Shown one piece after another: positions 1 through 12,086 of a stretch of DNA of 64,000 nt (its first letter is position 1; the number at the start of each line of letters is the position of its first letter). Below the pieces are notes generated by a model. The model saw only the letters and a program-made list of their open reading frames with translations, was not told the DNA's origin and did not search any database. The translations under genes and the position numbers were made by a program. The DNA lies in contig NC_052489.1 in assembly GCF_009730915.1 (NCBI RefSeq), positions 5,855,622 through 5,919,621 on the forward strand. Reading direction: 5' to 3'. This stretch comes from Dioscorea cayenensis subsp. rotundata (taxonomy: Eukaryota > Streptophyta > Magnoliopsida > Dioscoreales > Dioscoreaceae).

Positions 1-451
1 AGAGTTACACTTGTAATTATATAAATATATAAACAAAGAACAATAAGTTGTCACAAGCAGCCTAGTGTTACCAAGACCTATGGAAAGATTGGATATCCCT
101 GATTTAATAAGAATTGAAGACATGGCCAAGAAATACTAGGCCAAGATATTGCCAATGTCAAAGTGCAACCTTCATGTTCTCTGGTTTTCTAGTTATCAGT
201 CAGTAAAACTTCATAAAATGCTTCATTAACTCATTAGAACAGCATCTATGCGAAGACTAGGACTCAATAATCACTAAAGAATGAAAAACACACACAAAGA
301 CCCAAATTATTATGATTATACTGATGAGCAAACACCCGCAAGGCCTTCAGAACATGAAACTCCAACCCATCAATCATTTCCCAATTTCACTTCGCATATA
401 AGACAATGGAGCAAAGAAGGCAGCAACAAGTTATACAACAATCTATATCTC
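1..451. other. Left edge, no gene recognised
   Basis: AT-rich sequence up to the assembly gap. Open frames that run from here across the gap are artefacts of the N run. I see no domain, splice pattern or repeat that I can name. Confidence 0.6.
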
Positions 452-1451
452 NNNNNNNNNNNNNNNNNNNNNNNNNNNNNNNNNNNNNNNNNNNNNNNNN
501 NNNNNNNNNNNNNNNNNNNNNNNNNNNNNNNNNNNNNNNNNNNNNNNNNNNNNNNNNNNNNNNNNNNNNNNNNNNNNNNNNNNNNNNNNNNNNNNNNNNN
601 NNNNNNNNNNNNNNNNNNNNNNNNNNNNNNNNNNNNNNNNNNNNNNNNNNNNNNNNNNNNNNNNNNNNNNNNNNNNNNNNNNNNNNNNNNNNNNNNNNNN
701 NNNNNNNNNNNNNNNNNNNNNNNNNNNNNNNNNNNNNNNNNNNNNNNNNNNNNNNNNNNNNNNNNNNNNNNNNNNNNNNNNNNNNNNNNNNNNNNNNNNN
801 NNNNNNNNNNNNNNNNNNNNNNNNNNNNNNNNNNNNNNNNNNNNNNNNNNNNNNNNNNNNNNNNNNNNNNNNNNNNNNNNNNNNNNNNNNNNNNNNNNNN
901 NNNNNNNNNNNNNNNNNNNNNNNNNNNNNNNNNNNNNNNNNNNNNNNNNNNNNNNNNNNNNNNNNNNNNNNNNNNNNNNNNNNNNNNNNNNNNNNNNNNN
1001 NNNNNNNNNNNNNNNNNNNNNNNNNNNNNNNNNNNNNNNNNNNNNNNNNNNNNNNNNNNNNNNNNNNNNNNNNNNNNNNNNNNNNNNNNNNNNNNNNNNN
1101 NNNNNNNNNNNNNNNNNNNNNNNNNNNNNNNNNNNNNNNNNNNNNNNNNNNNNNNNNNNNNNNNNNNNNNNNNNNNNNNNNNNNNNNNNNNNNNNNNNNN
1201 NNNNNNNNNNNNNNNNNNNNNNNNNNNNNNNNNNNNNNNNNNNNNNNNNNNNNNNNNNNNNNNNNNNNNNNNNNNNNNNNNNNNNNNNNNNNNNNNNNNN
1301 NNNNNNNNNNNNNNNNNNNNNNNNNNNNNNNNNNNNNNNNNNNNNNNNNNNNNNNNNNNNNNNNNNNNNNNNNNNNNNNNNNNNNNNNNNNNNNNNNNNN
1401 NNNNNNNNNNNNNNNNNNNNNNNNNNNNNNNNNNNNNNNNNNNNNNNNNNN
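452..1451. other. Assembly gap (1000 N)
   Basis: Exactly 1000 undetermined bases, the size usually used for a scaffold gap of unknown length. The missing 5' part of the CACTA element downstream may lie in or beyond it. Confidence 0.99.
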
Positions 1452-3176
1452 TGATAACCTATGAATGTGTCAATGATGCTTTCCCTTTTGTTAATTAGAA
1501 AGAATTTAATCTTACTGTCTTTGATCGAAATATATATAAACATATATAAAGTTGTTTTGGAATTGTGCAGTTGATGACAGCTTGGCATTCAAACTCAAGT
1601 CAAAGATGGAACTATTGCATTAGCAAGAGCAACTCTGAAACAGGTTGGATTTAATTCTCTGGTTTAGTTTTTGAAACTTGATTAAATAGAGCATCTAAAC
1701 TTTTATTTAGTACCTGAGTTTTAAACCGTGTGTTAAATTAATAGATTCAAAAGATGCAATCTTCCATGGTTTGAAAGAGCTTTGAGTTTTGTAGCTTATT
1801 GTATTTAGTGTTAGATTTAGTAGGATGATGATAGTTAACAAATAGCTTCAAAGGCAGACATTAATAATCTCTTGATGTTCCATCCCCTTAAAATCTTCAA
1901 ATATTAATTTTATTTTTAATGTTGTTCAATTGATCGTTTCATGATATTTTTTGGAAGTAACTGTGTTTCCTTTTCTTGCTCATTCAGAATTACCAAAATC
2001 AAATGGTTTTCTGATTATTGAAGCAAATGGTGGCTTAAATCAACAACGCCATTTGTCCATCAATTTTGGAATTTCTGTAAGTTCCAAAACATTTGTCCAT
2101 CAATTTTTTCCTCTTTAAAGGGGAAAAGTCTCCATCTAATTAAATACAAGTATAAGCTATTTAATGTACACTAGATTTTTCCTTCCTTTTCATTTATAGA
2201 CATTTGTAGTCATTTTTTTAGTCTTTAAAACTTTCATCTAGGAAAATTTTGAAATTTTATTATCAATAACTGATTGATTACAACCCATAATTTAGATTCT
2301 CTAAATTAATGCCATTACTTTTTTCTTTTGTTATCATGACTTTCTATTTTGTAAAAGTTATGAAAGAATTATTTATTTTGATCTCTCATAAAAAATAATT
2401 TATTTATTTATATGCGTGCATTCATCTCATATGTCATATTTGCATGAAAAAATATCTTCTTGGTTGATGTGATTTCAGTTTTTAAAGTAGGACAGAAAGT
2501 TACATGCAAACTAAGTGAGTGTTTAAGTTTCAGTCGTGGCTTTAAAACTAATTTAAAATTAAACCTTTGATTTAGCATGGAAAATTGTTTGAACTCTTAT
2601 GATCATATTTAAGTTAAGTTTTTTAGGTTTACTGATTTAGTTCTGAACCAAGGCTTGTGATGACTATTTAGATTTTCTGTTCAACTAATTTTTTATGGTC
2701 TTCGAAAAGATTAAATATAATATTTGAAATAGCATTGCTTGCCTTAGAGACTTATTTAGGTTTATATTTAGCTATTAATATTTGTTGAACAAATGAGCAT
2801 ATATTTTGATAAGAAATAAGAATTAATTAAACCTTTTAATTTCAGATTAAGAGTCAACCCTTTAGTTCTAACAAAAAATTTTTAACATGGACTGAGAAAA
2901 GATTATTTCCAAAAAGTTAATTAATACTATTTATACTAGTATTTATTTATTTATGTTATTTTATTCTTCTTCATGTAAACAAAATTTGGACAAACATGGT
3001 ACTTGGAAGTTGGAACATATACATAAAAATAAGTAGTTTAAGGTTTATAACATGCACTAGTCACAATCTCATTTCATAAAAATATGCTGTTTGGTTGTAT
3101 AAATCTAAATGTTGGCCAATCCTTTTTGCAAAATTCTAAACATCAAATTACTCTCCTTAAAAAAAAAGGTTTCAAA
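1452..3176. other. AT-rich stretch upstream of transposase exons
   Basis: No coding exon is recognised here. The short phrase atttgtccatcaatttt occurs twice near 2045-2110. The stretch is probably internal DNA of the CACTA element whose 3' end is at 5877, but no 5' terminus (CACTACACC..) can be found in the window, so this is inference. Confidence 0.4.
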
Positions 3177-4926
3177 GATGGACAAGAGCTAGATCATGAA
3201 GATCTTAATTTGGTTACAGGTAAGTTATGATCTTCCAACACATTTCATTAAAATGAATACCATGGTTTTAAATTTTGCATTGGGTAGCAAATATGTCTGA
3301 TCCTTTAATTTATTATTTTTTACTTTGACATGTCATATCTTGTAGTTAACAACGTTGGAAAGCGAGTAAGAAGAGGGCCTACTACTTTGAAGGAGTTGTA
3401 CTCCTTACCTCCTAATGAGAAAATTTTGGTGAGCAGCAACGAACTCGGCCAACCAATTGGCCCTGAGGATCAATTACTATCTGGGTTTTTAGGGATGCTT
3501 GCTCGATGTGGTCAGCGGGTTGGCCTTCATTATGAAAATTGGTGTAAAGTGCCAAAGACGTTGAAGGAGGAACTACTAAAGTTTGTGGAGGTGAGTGGTA
3601 CACTATGTAACTTTAAGAATTTTTTTTTAATGACAACATCATCCTTTTGAAAATGAAATTGTATCAAGAACTTGATAATTTAAGTGTTATTCATGGATAG
3701 TTACGATTCATTCTCAAAAGTTCAAGGGAGTTTGTACTGAAATCTCTGGGGAAAAAGTGGCGTGATTACAAGCACGACTTGAAGAAACACTACTTTAAAA
3801 GAGAGATTGGACCACAAGCAAACAAAGACAACCACCCTGACGGGACAGTTCGTTGGCAGTGGGAGGAGTTGGTGGACTTTTGGTATTCAAGGAAAGGGGA
3901 GGTTAGAATAAATGTTGGTTTATGTTACTTATATATAACATTCTACTTACTTGTTACTACATGTCGTATATAGGAGGCTGAAAAAATTGGTCTCGCATGT
4001 AGAAAGCAACAAAAATACACACATACGTCGGGATCAAAGAGTTTTGCAAGGAAGAAAAAAGAAATGGTACGCAACTAATCATAAAATCTACAGTTACTAA
4101 TTGTTATTATTTTTAATTTCATATGATTTATTATTATTTTAGTATTATTGGACATATATATGCATACATTTGAAAAAAAGCTAAAGGATCATCCATATGA
4201 ACTAGCATGACCCTACTACTTTGTTTACTTGCAGGAGCTTCTAAAAGGGGAAAAAGTTGGACATTTTGAATTTTTCAAAGCGACACACATAAAGAAAAAT
4301 GGATCCCACGTGAATGTAGAAACTGAGAAAATCTTGGTAAGAATACATTTTTGTTTGCATATGTATCCTATGATAATTTAGTTGAAAGTGCGAATAATTA
4401 ATGTCCAATAACTTTGTCATCAATTGATGTAGGAACAAGCAAATGAATTGTTAGGTGAATATGAAGGCACAAACGACGATGCATAGATGGTTGAAGCTGA
4501 AATCTTGACACAAGTCATAGGAAAAGAAAGGCATGGCCGAGTTAGAGGGCTTGGGTTAGGCCCAACTCCTAAAACATACTATGGTTCATCTATTAGCCGG
4601 GTGTCTACATGTACAAGCAAGGAAACAAGGCAGGGTGATGGGCAAGTCAACCAAGATTTAGTGCAAAGGGTCCAACAGCTGGAACATGAACGTGCCCAAG
4701 AACGTGCTCATTACAGCGCCCTTGTTAGTTTTATACAAGATCAATTTCCCGGGAAAGAAATCCCTCTTCCTAATATAGGTGCATCGACTTCGCAGTCTCA
4801 GGTATAATGGGAATATTAATAACTTATATAATTATTTGTACTTAATTTGTGTTTATATAAATTTTTTTACAGAACCAATCTGTTGGAGCGATTACACTAG
4901 AAACTAATGCAAGAGGCTCATGTTGA
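3177..4926 (+). pseudogene. Transposase_24-type (Ptta/En/Spm plant transposase) gene, disrupted
   Basis: This is a multi-exon gene of the plant Ptta/En/Spm transposase family (Transposase_24), which rides inside CACTA DNA transposons. Exons inferred from splice sites and frame: about 3177-3219, 3346-3590, 3701-3901, 3974-4066, 4235-4336, 4433-4801 and 4873-4926 (TGA at 4924-4926). Typical family motifs are visible, such as LGKKWRDYKHDLKKHYF, the WEELVDFWYS segment and the late RGLGLGPTP segment. In the exon starting at 4433 the frame meets TAG at 4484-4486, just before the conserved EILTQVIGKERHGRVRGLG segment, and then stays open to the next donor. That single stop makes the copy defective unless it is read through. 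No start codon could be fixed, and the catalytic TNP2-type transposase is not seen. Confidence 0.75.
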
Positions 4927-5460
4927 AGATCATTCAGGTATTGAAAAAGTATTTAAGAACGTTTCTATTTATTGCTATTTCTTCATAAGTTAAATTAAAT
5001 GTAGGACAATTTCGATGGAGCTAGCATACATGGCGGAGGCAACTTATCAACAACAACAATTAGTTATTAATTTGGTTGTTTGTGGCAGAGGCAACTTACC
5101 AACATTGACAATTAGTTATTAATTTGGTTGTTTGTCTAACGGATGTTATGGTTTGTTTTTTGAATTTAAGTTGACATGTGTGCAACTACTCAAAACCAGT
5201 TTGTAAACTGAGTTTGTGTTTTTTGATAATGTTGTTGCATGTCTGGTAATTATGGTGTAACAAACCTTGGATGCATATTTGCGAGATTGTTTGAATTTTA
5301 AATTGTTGAATGGAGATGGCAGGTTATTCAGAATGACTAAATTGTTGTATGTGTAATTGTTGCAATGGTTGTCTATTTAACAGCAGGTTTATGTGGTTTT
5401 AATGTATTAACTGTATTTGAAAATACCAAACAAAAAATATATACAGGTTTTGTGTGCATT

Positions 5461-5877
5461 TCCCGGCGTTTACTAAACAAACGCCGGTATCATGAAGTTT
5501 AGGCGTGGCGTTTTCTTTACAAACGCCGGCGAAGAATCAGCTGTACATGGTAATTATTTGACCTTTACCGGCGTTTTAATATTAAACGCCGCTATCAAAA
5601 AAGAACTTTACCGGCGTTTTGCGCGACGTTTCAGGTTTTAACGCCGGAGAAGATTCACATGCGGTTGTTGGGACCATGGGACTTATGCCAGCGTTTATAT
5701 TTGAAACGCCGGTGATATGCCGGCGTTTGGAGTGAAAACGCTAGCCCTTTACCGACGTTGTAATACCCGGCGATGTTACCGGCGTTTGTTAGTAACGCCG
5801 GGTTCGTACAGGGCAGCATTTTAAAACGCCGCTAAGAATTCAAAAAAACGCCGGCAAAGAGCTAATATGGTGTAGTG
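5461..5877 (+). mobile_element. 3' terminal region of a CACTA (En/Spm) DNA transposon
   Basis: About a dozen copies of the motif CCGGCGTTT, in direct and inverted orientation (AAACGCCGG), are packed into 400 bp, many as facing pairs. The block ends in TGGTGTAGTG at 5868-5877, the complement of a CACTACACCA terminus. Dense subterminal repeats next to a CACTA end are the hallmark of this superfamily and serve as binding sites for the element's own DNA-binding protein. The next three bases (AAT) may be the 3-bp target duplication, but the 5' partner end is not visible. The decayed transposase gene at 3177-4926 lies within the same element; 4927-5460 is its non-coding 3' part. Confidence 0.85.
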
Positions 5878-6589
5878 AATAATATATAGGTAGAAGAACC
5901 ACTTTGAATGATAAATCTTATTCCATACATTATACATTTAGAAACAGTCAAACTCTAAATTGATTATGCTATACATTTACATATGTTGCATCAGAAAGAA
6001 AATTGATATGTAAAATTAATATAAAAATACTAACACTTGCCTCTTTTCCCAATTTTTTATTAATACAGAAACATCTTCGGGCGTATGCAATCAATGGCTT
6101 AAATAAATATAAAATGGAGCTATCAACAAAGGAAGAAAAAATGTATAGCATATTTGGATGATTGTTTTCAAAATAAGTACACGTATACGCTTTCTAGATA
6201 GCATTAGATTAATGCAAATGGTACAACTTATCCGGTCACATTAATATATATATATATATATATGAAAGCAAATTTAGTCCATTCATGCTTAATTATCTAA
6301 TTGTAATCAAGTCAAAAGTTTCAATCATATTGGTGCATGTTTTTTTCAAAGTAATTCAGGGTTACATCTAAAAAGAAAGGTAAATAGATGAATAATATTC
6401 AAAGGTGTACCAAAACATATATAGAAATAAATAAAAAAGAACAAATCGTCCCAACATTTTCATGCCATGGATGCTAAAATTAGAATAGGCTCTAATGTAG
6501 ATGTGTGTTTATAAGTCAAAAACATTTTGGTTTGAGTCATTAATATGCATGAGGTTTTCTTTTAGTGGATTTTTTTTATCACTATTTTA

Positions 6590-6651
<62 letters not shown>

Positions 6652-8142
6652 TATTATTATTATTATTATTATTATTTAACAAAAACGATAAACACCTATC
6701 AGCATCTCTATCGCGTGAGAGTTAATGCGTTAAACACACTCTCACTTTATGGGCACGTGAGAGGGTGAAACATCACCCATGAATTAATTCTTCTAATAAA
6801 AATTTTAACCCTCATCACTCCACAAGCTACAAGAGAGATTCATGTTAATGCATCTAATCATTTGAATCAAGTGGCTTAGGTATTAGTGAAAGAAAAAAAA
6901 AACTTGGAATAATAAAAATAAATGCCACTAATACAAGAGGATAGAATATTTGGATATTTATCTAAAATTGTTGTGAAGTTTGGCGGTAGGAAGTTTTAAT
7001 ATCTATTAAATAAATACTGTTAAAATCATCATTTCAAATATATTTTTTTTATGTAATATTTATTTTAACATTTTGAGTATCCCATATGATTTATGTAAAA
7101 ATCTCTTTTGTGTTTGTTTTTATCACCTTTCTTTTGTAGATGATGTACCCATACAATTAATGGCTATTTTGGTAAATGAATTTATTAATACTAGATTATA
7201 GGTGTTTATAAATCATGAATTTAATGCAAACAACACAATACATTGAATGGCTTAATTTCATGCACAATTTAATTGGAACTTTCATTCTTGAGTTGATACT
7301 ATAACATGTTAAAATAAATTTTATTGTAGTGTTTTATGTTTAGAATGTATTTTAAAATATTTTTTTTTTTAATAATCACAATATCTAAATCAATCCGGTG
7401 AGATATTGTAAACTCTATAACAAAAATAGAACTCTCCCAAAAGGATGCAAACCTACGGAACACTTAAGTTTTTATTTTGTTGGTTAAAACCTTTTTTTTT
7501 CCATGGATCATGACTCATTCCTAACCCATTTTCAAGAATTTAACATATATCAACAAAAAAATCTAAAATAAATTCATGAAATTATCGTTTACACATATCC
7601 CAAAAATGAACTATTTCATTAAATAAAATTGAATGAAAATTTCTCAAAGCCCTCGTTTTTTGCATCTTCATTATTGTAACTTAAACTAACTTCAAAGTGC
7701 CATTTAATTTAAATAGTTCATGTGGACCATGTCAAAGGTATTTAATATTTTTGCCAACGTTTTCAAGAATGGCACACAAAATATAAGGGAGTAGCCTCAA
7801 AGTTTGACCTAACCCTAACATGATGCTCTTAAGATTTAGACTTTGTACTTTAAACTTGGAAAAACATTCACTAAGTTCTGTTTTTCTCATTTCTTAATTA
7901 GAAGCTTCCGGTGTCCATATGCCCTTGTATTTTCAAAGTAAAACTAACATAGAAAATTTTCTTCTAGAAATACATCATCAAGGACTTAATTTCTTCAAAC
8001 AAAGCGGTCTTCAAGTCTTAAATTATCGCTTTATTGAATCTTTTGAGTTACACATTAAGGTAGAAATTATTTATTTAATGTAATAAAATTTATATTTATA
8101 GTGTTTTTATAATCAAGTGTGAGACATAAAAATATTACTTAC
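5878..8142. other. AT-rich intergenic DNA
   Basis: No gene is recognised. It holds an (AT)n tract near 6244-6262, the palindromic trinucleotide array listed separately, and many short poly-A or poly-T runs. The open frame on the minus strand near 5969-6151 has no family features. Confidence 0.6.
6589..6677. repeat. Self-complementary microsatellite (TAA)n then (TTA)n
   Basis: About ten ATA/TAA units run directly into about seventeen TTA units with one interruption (ACT near 6648). The two halves are complementary, so a single strand can fold into a long hairpin of pure A-T pairs. Confidence 0.9.
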
Positions 8143-8317
8143 GCCAACGACCATTTAGTCTATTGGCATCCAGTCCCTTGCGTAGGGTGTTTGCTTTGAG
8201 TGTCGAGCGTGGCTCCCCGAGTTCGATCCCCATCTCGCAGGTGAGTGACGGGTCAGTGGTGGCGCGGCTCCCCCACGTATTCGCTCCCTGTTCCCGGCTA
8301 CTGCTGCCTTTTCCTCA

Positions 8318-8372
<55 letters not shown>
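8143..8372 (+). mobile_element. tRNA-derived SINE-like insertion
   Basis: A GC-rich block stands out sharply from AT-rich surroundings. It contains GAGTTCGATCCCC near 8218-8230, matching a Pol III B box, and an A-box-like TAGTCTATTGG near 8157-8167. It ends in AAAA followed by a long (TA)n tail at 8322-8376. The flanks AATATTACTTAC (8131-8142) and ATATTTCTTAC (8373-8383) are nearly identical and may be the target duplication. The tRNA-like 5' part, unrelated 3' body, low-complexity tail and direct flanking repeat together suggest a SINE. The family was not identified. It is too degenerate to be a working tRNA gene. Confidence 0.55.
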
Positions 8373-8378
<6 letters not shown>

Positions 8379-8383
8379 CTTAC

Positions 8384-9596
8384 AAATTATGTTAAATGTA
8401 TGGTGGCAAATTGGATTATATTAGATTTAATTTATTAAAATATGTTTGCATTATGAATGCAATATACTTAAATAATTATTTAAATTCCACACTGAAATTA
8501 TGTGTTTATTATATAAGAAATATTAGCATTAATAGTTGAAACAAACATAACAAATATGCAAAAGCTTAATCTATTATTATTAAATTCCAAAAAATTGTTT
8601 TAGTCCTTGAGTTTGAATGTAAAATTTTAAAAGTTAAATTATTAATCTAATTAATTAAATGGACTTGGAAGTTAATCACTAATTAAATATCTAGTCAATT
8701 ATGACAAGAAATTCAACCCAAACAATTTTTTAGATTGTCAATTCAAATGTATATGATCCCTTCCAAACGAAGCAAATTGAAACACAAGGTTACAAATGAA
8801 TGAAACTATTAATTTTTTTAATTGTTACAATTTTTTCCTTCTTCTTTTTGATTGGTTAAAGTTACTATCAGAATATATTATTTTTATTCTATGAACATTT
8901 TGTAGTACGTAATTAGCCAAAATATTATTTTTAAAATTTATGAGATAAATAATTTAGCTAAAACGTGTCAACGGAGACAAAAACAAAATTGCCAAATGTC
9001 AATAATGTCCCCATCGAAGTTGCGTTTTTTTCCGGAATTAAGGAATTTGGAGTTGTTAAAAATAAAGAAATGGGACCCACCTTCCATAGCAGATTATTGG
9101 TGGGTTACACTTTACAGGGTCACACAATTAACGAAAATGTTTAATATTAATATATTATGGGTGCCTACTCGAAAAATACCAAATGAGTGCACGTGGCATT
9201 TAATCAATTTTTTTTATTTTTTTTTTTAAATTAATTAAATTATTAAATTATCTCATTTTCCCAAGTTCCCAACTACTCCCAGATCTCAACCACCATTGAA
9301 CCTTGGAACTCGTCTTCAATATAGTTCTTTAGTTTGACAATGTGTTATGTGTTCCACTTAAATTTATTTTAAAAAAAATCAGTTTGAAAAAACAAAAAAT
9401 AATAACGTTCACGCATATTTTTTTTTCTTTAAAAAAAAAATGCAATGTGATAAAAAAAAATGTGAAATCTTTGCGAGATGTATATTACATAATCTAGAAC
9501 TAGAATAGCATTATCCACATTTATTTATTTATTTATTTTTAGGTACAAAAATTTAGAAAAACAAAAGTACTTCACAAACATTCATTATTAGTGGGA
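8384..9596. other. AT-rich intergenic DNA
   Basis: Many homopolymer runs, no recognisable exon. The last few hundred bases are the likely upstream region of the EGF-like gene. Confidence 0.6.
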
Positions 9597-9607
9597 CTAA
9601 TAAATAC

Positions 9608-9615
9608 TATAAATA
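9608..9615 (+). promoter_or_regulatory. Candidate TATA box of the EGF-like gene
   Basis: TATAAATA lies 123 bp upstream of the chosen ATG at 9738. A pyrimidine-rich stretch follows, as is common in plant 5' leaders. Distance and sequence fit, but the start site is inferred. Confidence 0.45.
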
Positions 9616-9737
9616 CTTTCACAGACTTCACAACACATCCCATCCCCCACTTGCTTTCTTTGTTTCTTTTTCTCTGTCACCCACTCTGTTTTCTCAAACT
9701 TCACTTCTTTCCATCTAAAAGGGAGGATCAGGAAGAC

Positions 9738-11015
9738 ATGGGAGCAGCTAAAGTTCTTGTTATTTTGGTGGCAATAATCCAATTGGTGTCACCATGGATG
9801 GGACTAACAACAGCTTCAGGAGCTGATGCTTTTGCCCCTTTTCTCTCCCCTTTCACAAGTACTTATTACTTCTTCATCAATCTTTCTCTGCTTTTGATTT
9901 TATACTTGTGTGTGTGTGTGTGTTTCTGTTGTGGGTTTGTTTGTTATGTCTATGATTTATTGATAAATTATTACTGATTTTGTTTGTGTTGTAGATGGAT
10001 TGTGTGATGGAGTGGATTGTGGGAAAGGAACCTGCAAAACATCAGAAAGCCATCTATTTGGGTTTACCTGTGAATGCAATCAGGGATGGACTCAATTCCA
10101 TATTGGAGACCACTTTAGATTCCTCCCATGCAACATCCCAAATTGTGAGTCATGTTCTCATATTCCCTTCATCCTTTTTGAATCTCTCTACATGTGTTTG
10201 AATTCCAACTCCAGATATCATCTTTCTTTCTTTCTTTCTTTTTATTCCCTTTGCTTGGGGTTTCAAAAGGGTGGTCTATATCTAAAGTTGAGTACATATC
10301 AATGATGAACTTTATCATTAGAGGAAGAGGAATAAATGCTTGTTTTCTTATTGCTTATGCAGGTACTGTTGATTATTCTTGCTCTAAGGATATTGCTCCT
10401 ACAGCTGCTCCACCAGAATCAACACCATCAAATCTGTCTCTATTTGATCGTTAGTAACAACTTTATTAACTGATTTCTTTTCATATCTATATGTCATTAA
10501 ATTTTGTTTTTGATATTTTGAATTGAATCAATAGCATGTTTATGGAGTACCTGTGGAGGAGGTGAGTGCAGGAAGACAGGAGCCTATGATCATAAGTGTG
10601 ACTGCAAGGCTGGATACAGCAACCTGCTGAACATTTCTAGCTTTCCCTGTTTAAAAGAATGTAAGAAAACAATCAAACACTGATGTTGGAAGCACAAAAA
10701 GATATGCATATGTGTTTGTTGAATTCTGTAACAAATTGTGGGTGCAGGTTCTCTGACAGGAGATTGTGCAAAACTAGGCATCACTTTGTCAAATTCCACT
10801 TCATCAAACACAACAGATAACAGTTCATCTAGTGGTACCAACAGTGGTAAGGGTGGTTGTCCAAATAAACTCTACTTTCAAACAATATTAGTACTTGCAT
10901 GGTTTCAACTAAAATTGTTTAATGTTTTGCCTTTGTAACAGCTTCCTTTAGGTCAAAGAACTTGGTGTGGTTGTTCATCATCTTAACATCTCTAGTCATG
11001 GTTAGAGCTGCATAG
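9738..11015 (+). CDS. Secreted or GPI-anchored protein with two EGF-like modules
   Basis: Six exons: 9738-9858, 9995-10144, 10363-10449, 10535-10660, 10748-10846 and 10942-11015. They join to 657 nt, 218 residues. The N-terminus has a hydrophobic signal peptide (about residues 1-30, core KVLVILVAIIQLV). Exon 2 encodes one Cys-rich module with the spacing C-x4-C-x4-C-x10-C-x-C (CECNQGW). Exon 4 encodes a second of the same type (CDCKAGY). The linker has several N-glycosylation sequons (NLS, NIS, NST, NTT, NSS). The C-terminus is a Ser/Thr-rich stretch followed by a hydrophobic tail (LVWLFIILTSLVMV), which suggests a GPI-anchor signal or one membrane span. Every intron is phase 1. Function is unknown; proteins like this exist in plants but I cannot assign a receptor or process. 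The exon model is well supported by splice sites and uninterrupted frame. Confidence 0.85.
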
Positions 11016-12086
11016 ATACAGAGAAAGAGAGACAGATTAATTTTGCATCAGGAGATTCATCCTAGGCCAGTACTTTTCTTTGTAATAAAAATTTTATTAT
11101 TGATGATTTGTGTTTAGAGATGATTGAGTAGAATTATAATAAGACTGTTCCTATCTGTTCACATCTTTTTCTGTACAATATGAGAATAAATTTTATGATT
11201 GATATTGTAATATATATACTGTGTGGGATAACCTTTTTCCAGTGGAAAATATATCTGTAAAACATCACCACTTTTTTTTTTTCTTCTTTAAAACAATTTC
11301 ACAGATATATTGGTTATGTAATCATATATCACAAAGATTTATACTGGTATGATAAGATAGACCAGCAGGAGATGAAGGGAGGAAAACAGGGAATTTCTAC
11401 ATTAGCCTCCAATGTGAAGAGTGTGAGCGCAAATTAAGATTGCAGCTTCCAGGCCAACACTGGTTGACAATTTGTTCTGTTCCCAACTTATCTCTTAAAA
11501 TCAGTTTTTCAGTAATTTACTGGGTAATTTAAGAAAAGCAGAAAATTAAAAAAAACAAAACAAAAATAAAATAAAATGTAACTTCTACAATCTCTACAAC
11601 AAGAGGTGGTATTTCATTAATTCCTTAAGTTAGGTTGAGTGTTTAAATCTCAGTGATTTATCCATATATATATACATATTCAATTTTTTTATTTTCTGAA
11701 ATCAATATAATTTAAATTCTTTTCATGTATTTTTTATTTTAATAAAAAATTAGTTAATTAGACTCTATTTATATAAAGATATATCCCTGAAACCTTGCTT
11801 CTCCCTGAAATATGTTTATTGGGTATATGAAAATAAGAGTAGTTTTTAATATAAAATTATTAATTTAAATAATTATTAAAAGAATGATCATTGTAAAATA
11901 TTTACTAAACTAACATTATGCTTTTCTGACTCATCTCTCTCCTGTCGTATAATAAATCTTGTTACCTCAAATTTCCTTGATTCTCTTTGTCTAATAAATA
12001 ATACCCTACGGGAACCAACATCTACGAATCTCTTTCACTTTTAAAGCTTTCTACTTCAATAAGAGATTGTAAAAGATTTTATAAAA
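11016..12086. other. 3' flank of the EGF-like gene and AT-rich spacer
   Basis: Possible poly(A) signals (AATAAA) occur at about 11083 and 11183. The spacer contains the LFG exon relic listed at 11344-11456 and is otherwise featureless AT-rich DNA. Confidence 0.6.
11344..11456 (-). pseudogene. Relic of LFG (BAX inhibitor-1 family) exon 3
   Basis: Three blocks align, in order and on the same strand, with exon 3 of the LFG gene at 20105-22846 (exon at 20459-20616). One is the 3' exon border (compare ATGATAAGATAGACCAGCAG with the sequence at 20463-20482). One is the segment around AATGTGAAGAGTGTGAG. One is the 5' border ATTGCAGCTTCCAGG. Internal pieces are deleted and no frame survives. It shows that an LFG copy once extended about 9 kb beyond the present cluster. 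Confidence 0.75.

Noticed and set aside
281-1588. Three long open frames on both strands across the N run
   Set aside because: Most of their length is undetermined bases; the flanking residues show no domain.
8157-8232. A functional tRNA gene
   Set aside because: A- and B-box-like motifs are present but no cloverleaf with acceptor stem can be drawn; it fits a tRNA-derived SINE head.
8163-8438. Plus-strand frame of 91 residues ending in a Tyr-Ile repeat
   Set aside because: It is the SINE-like insert read through its TA tail; the Tyr-Ile run is only the microsatellite.
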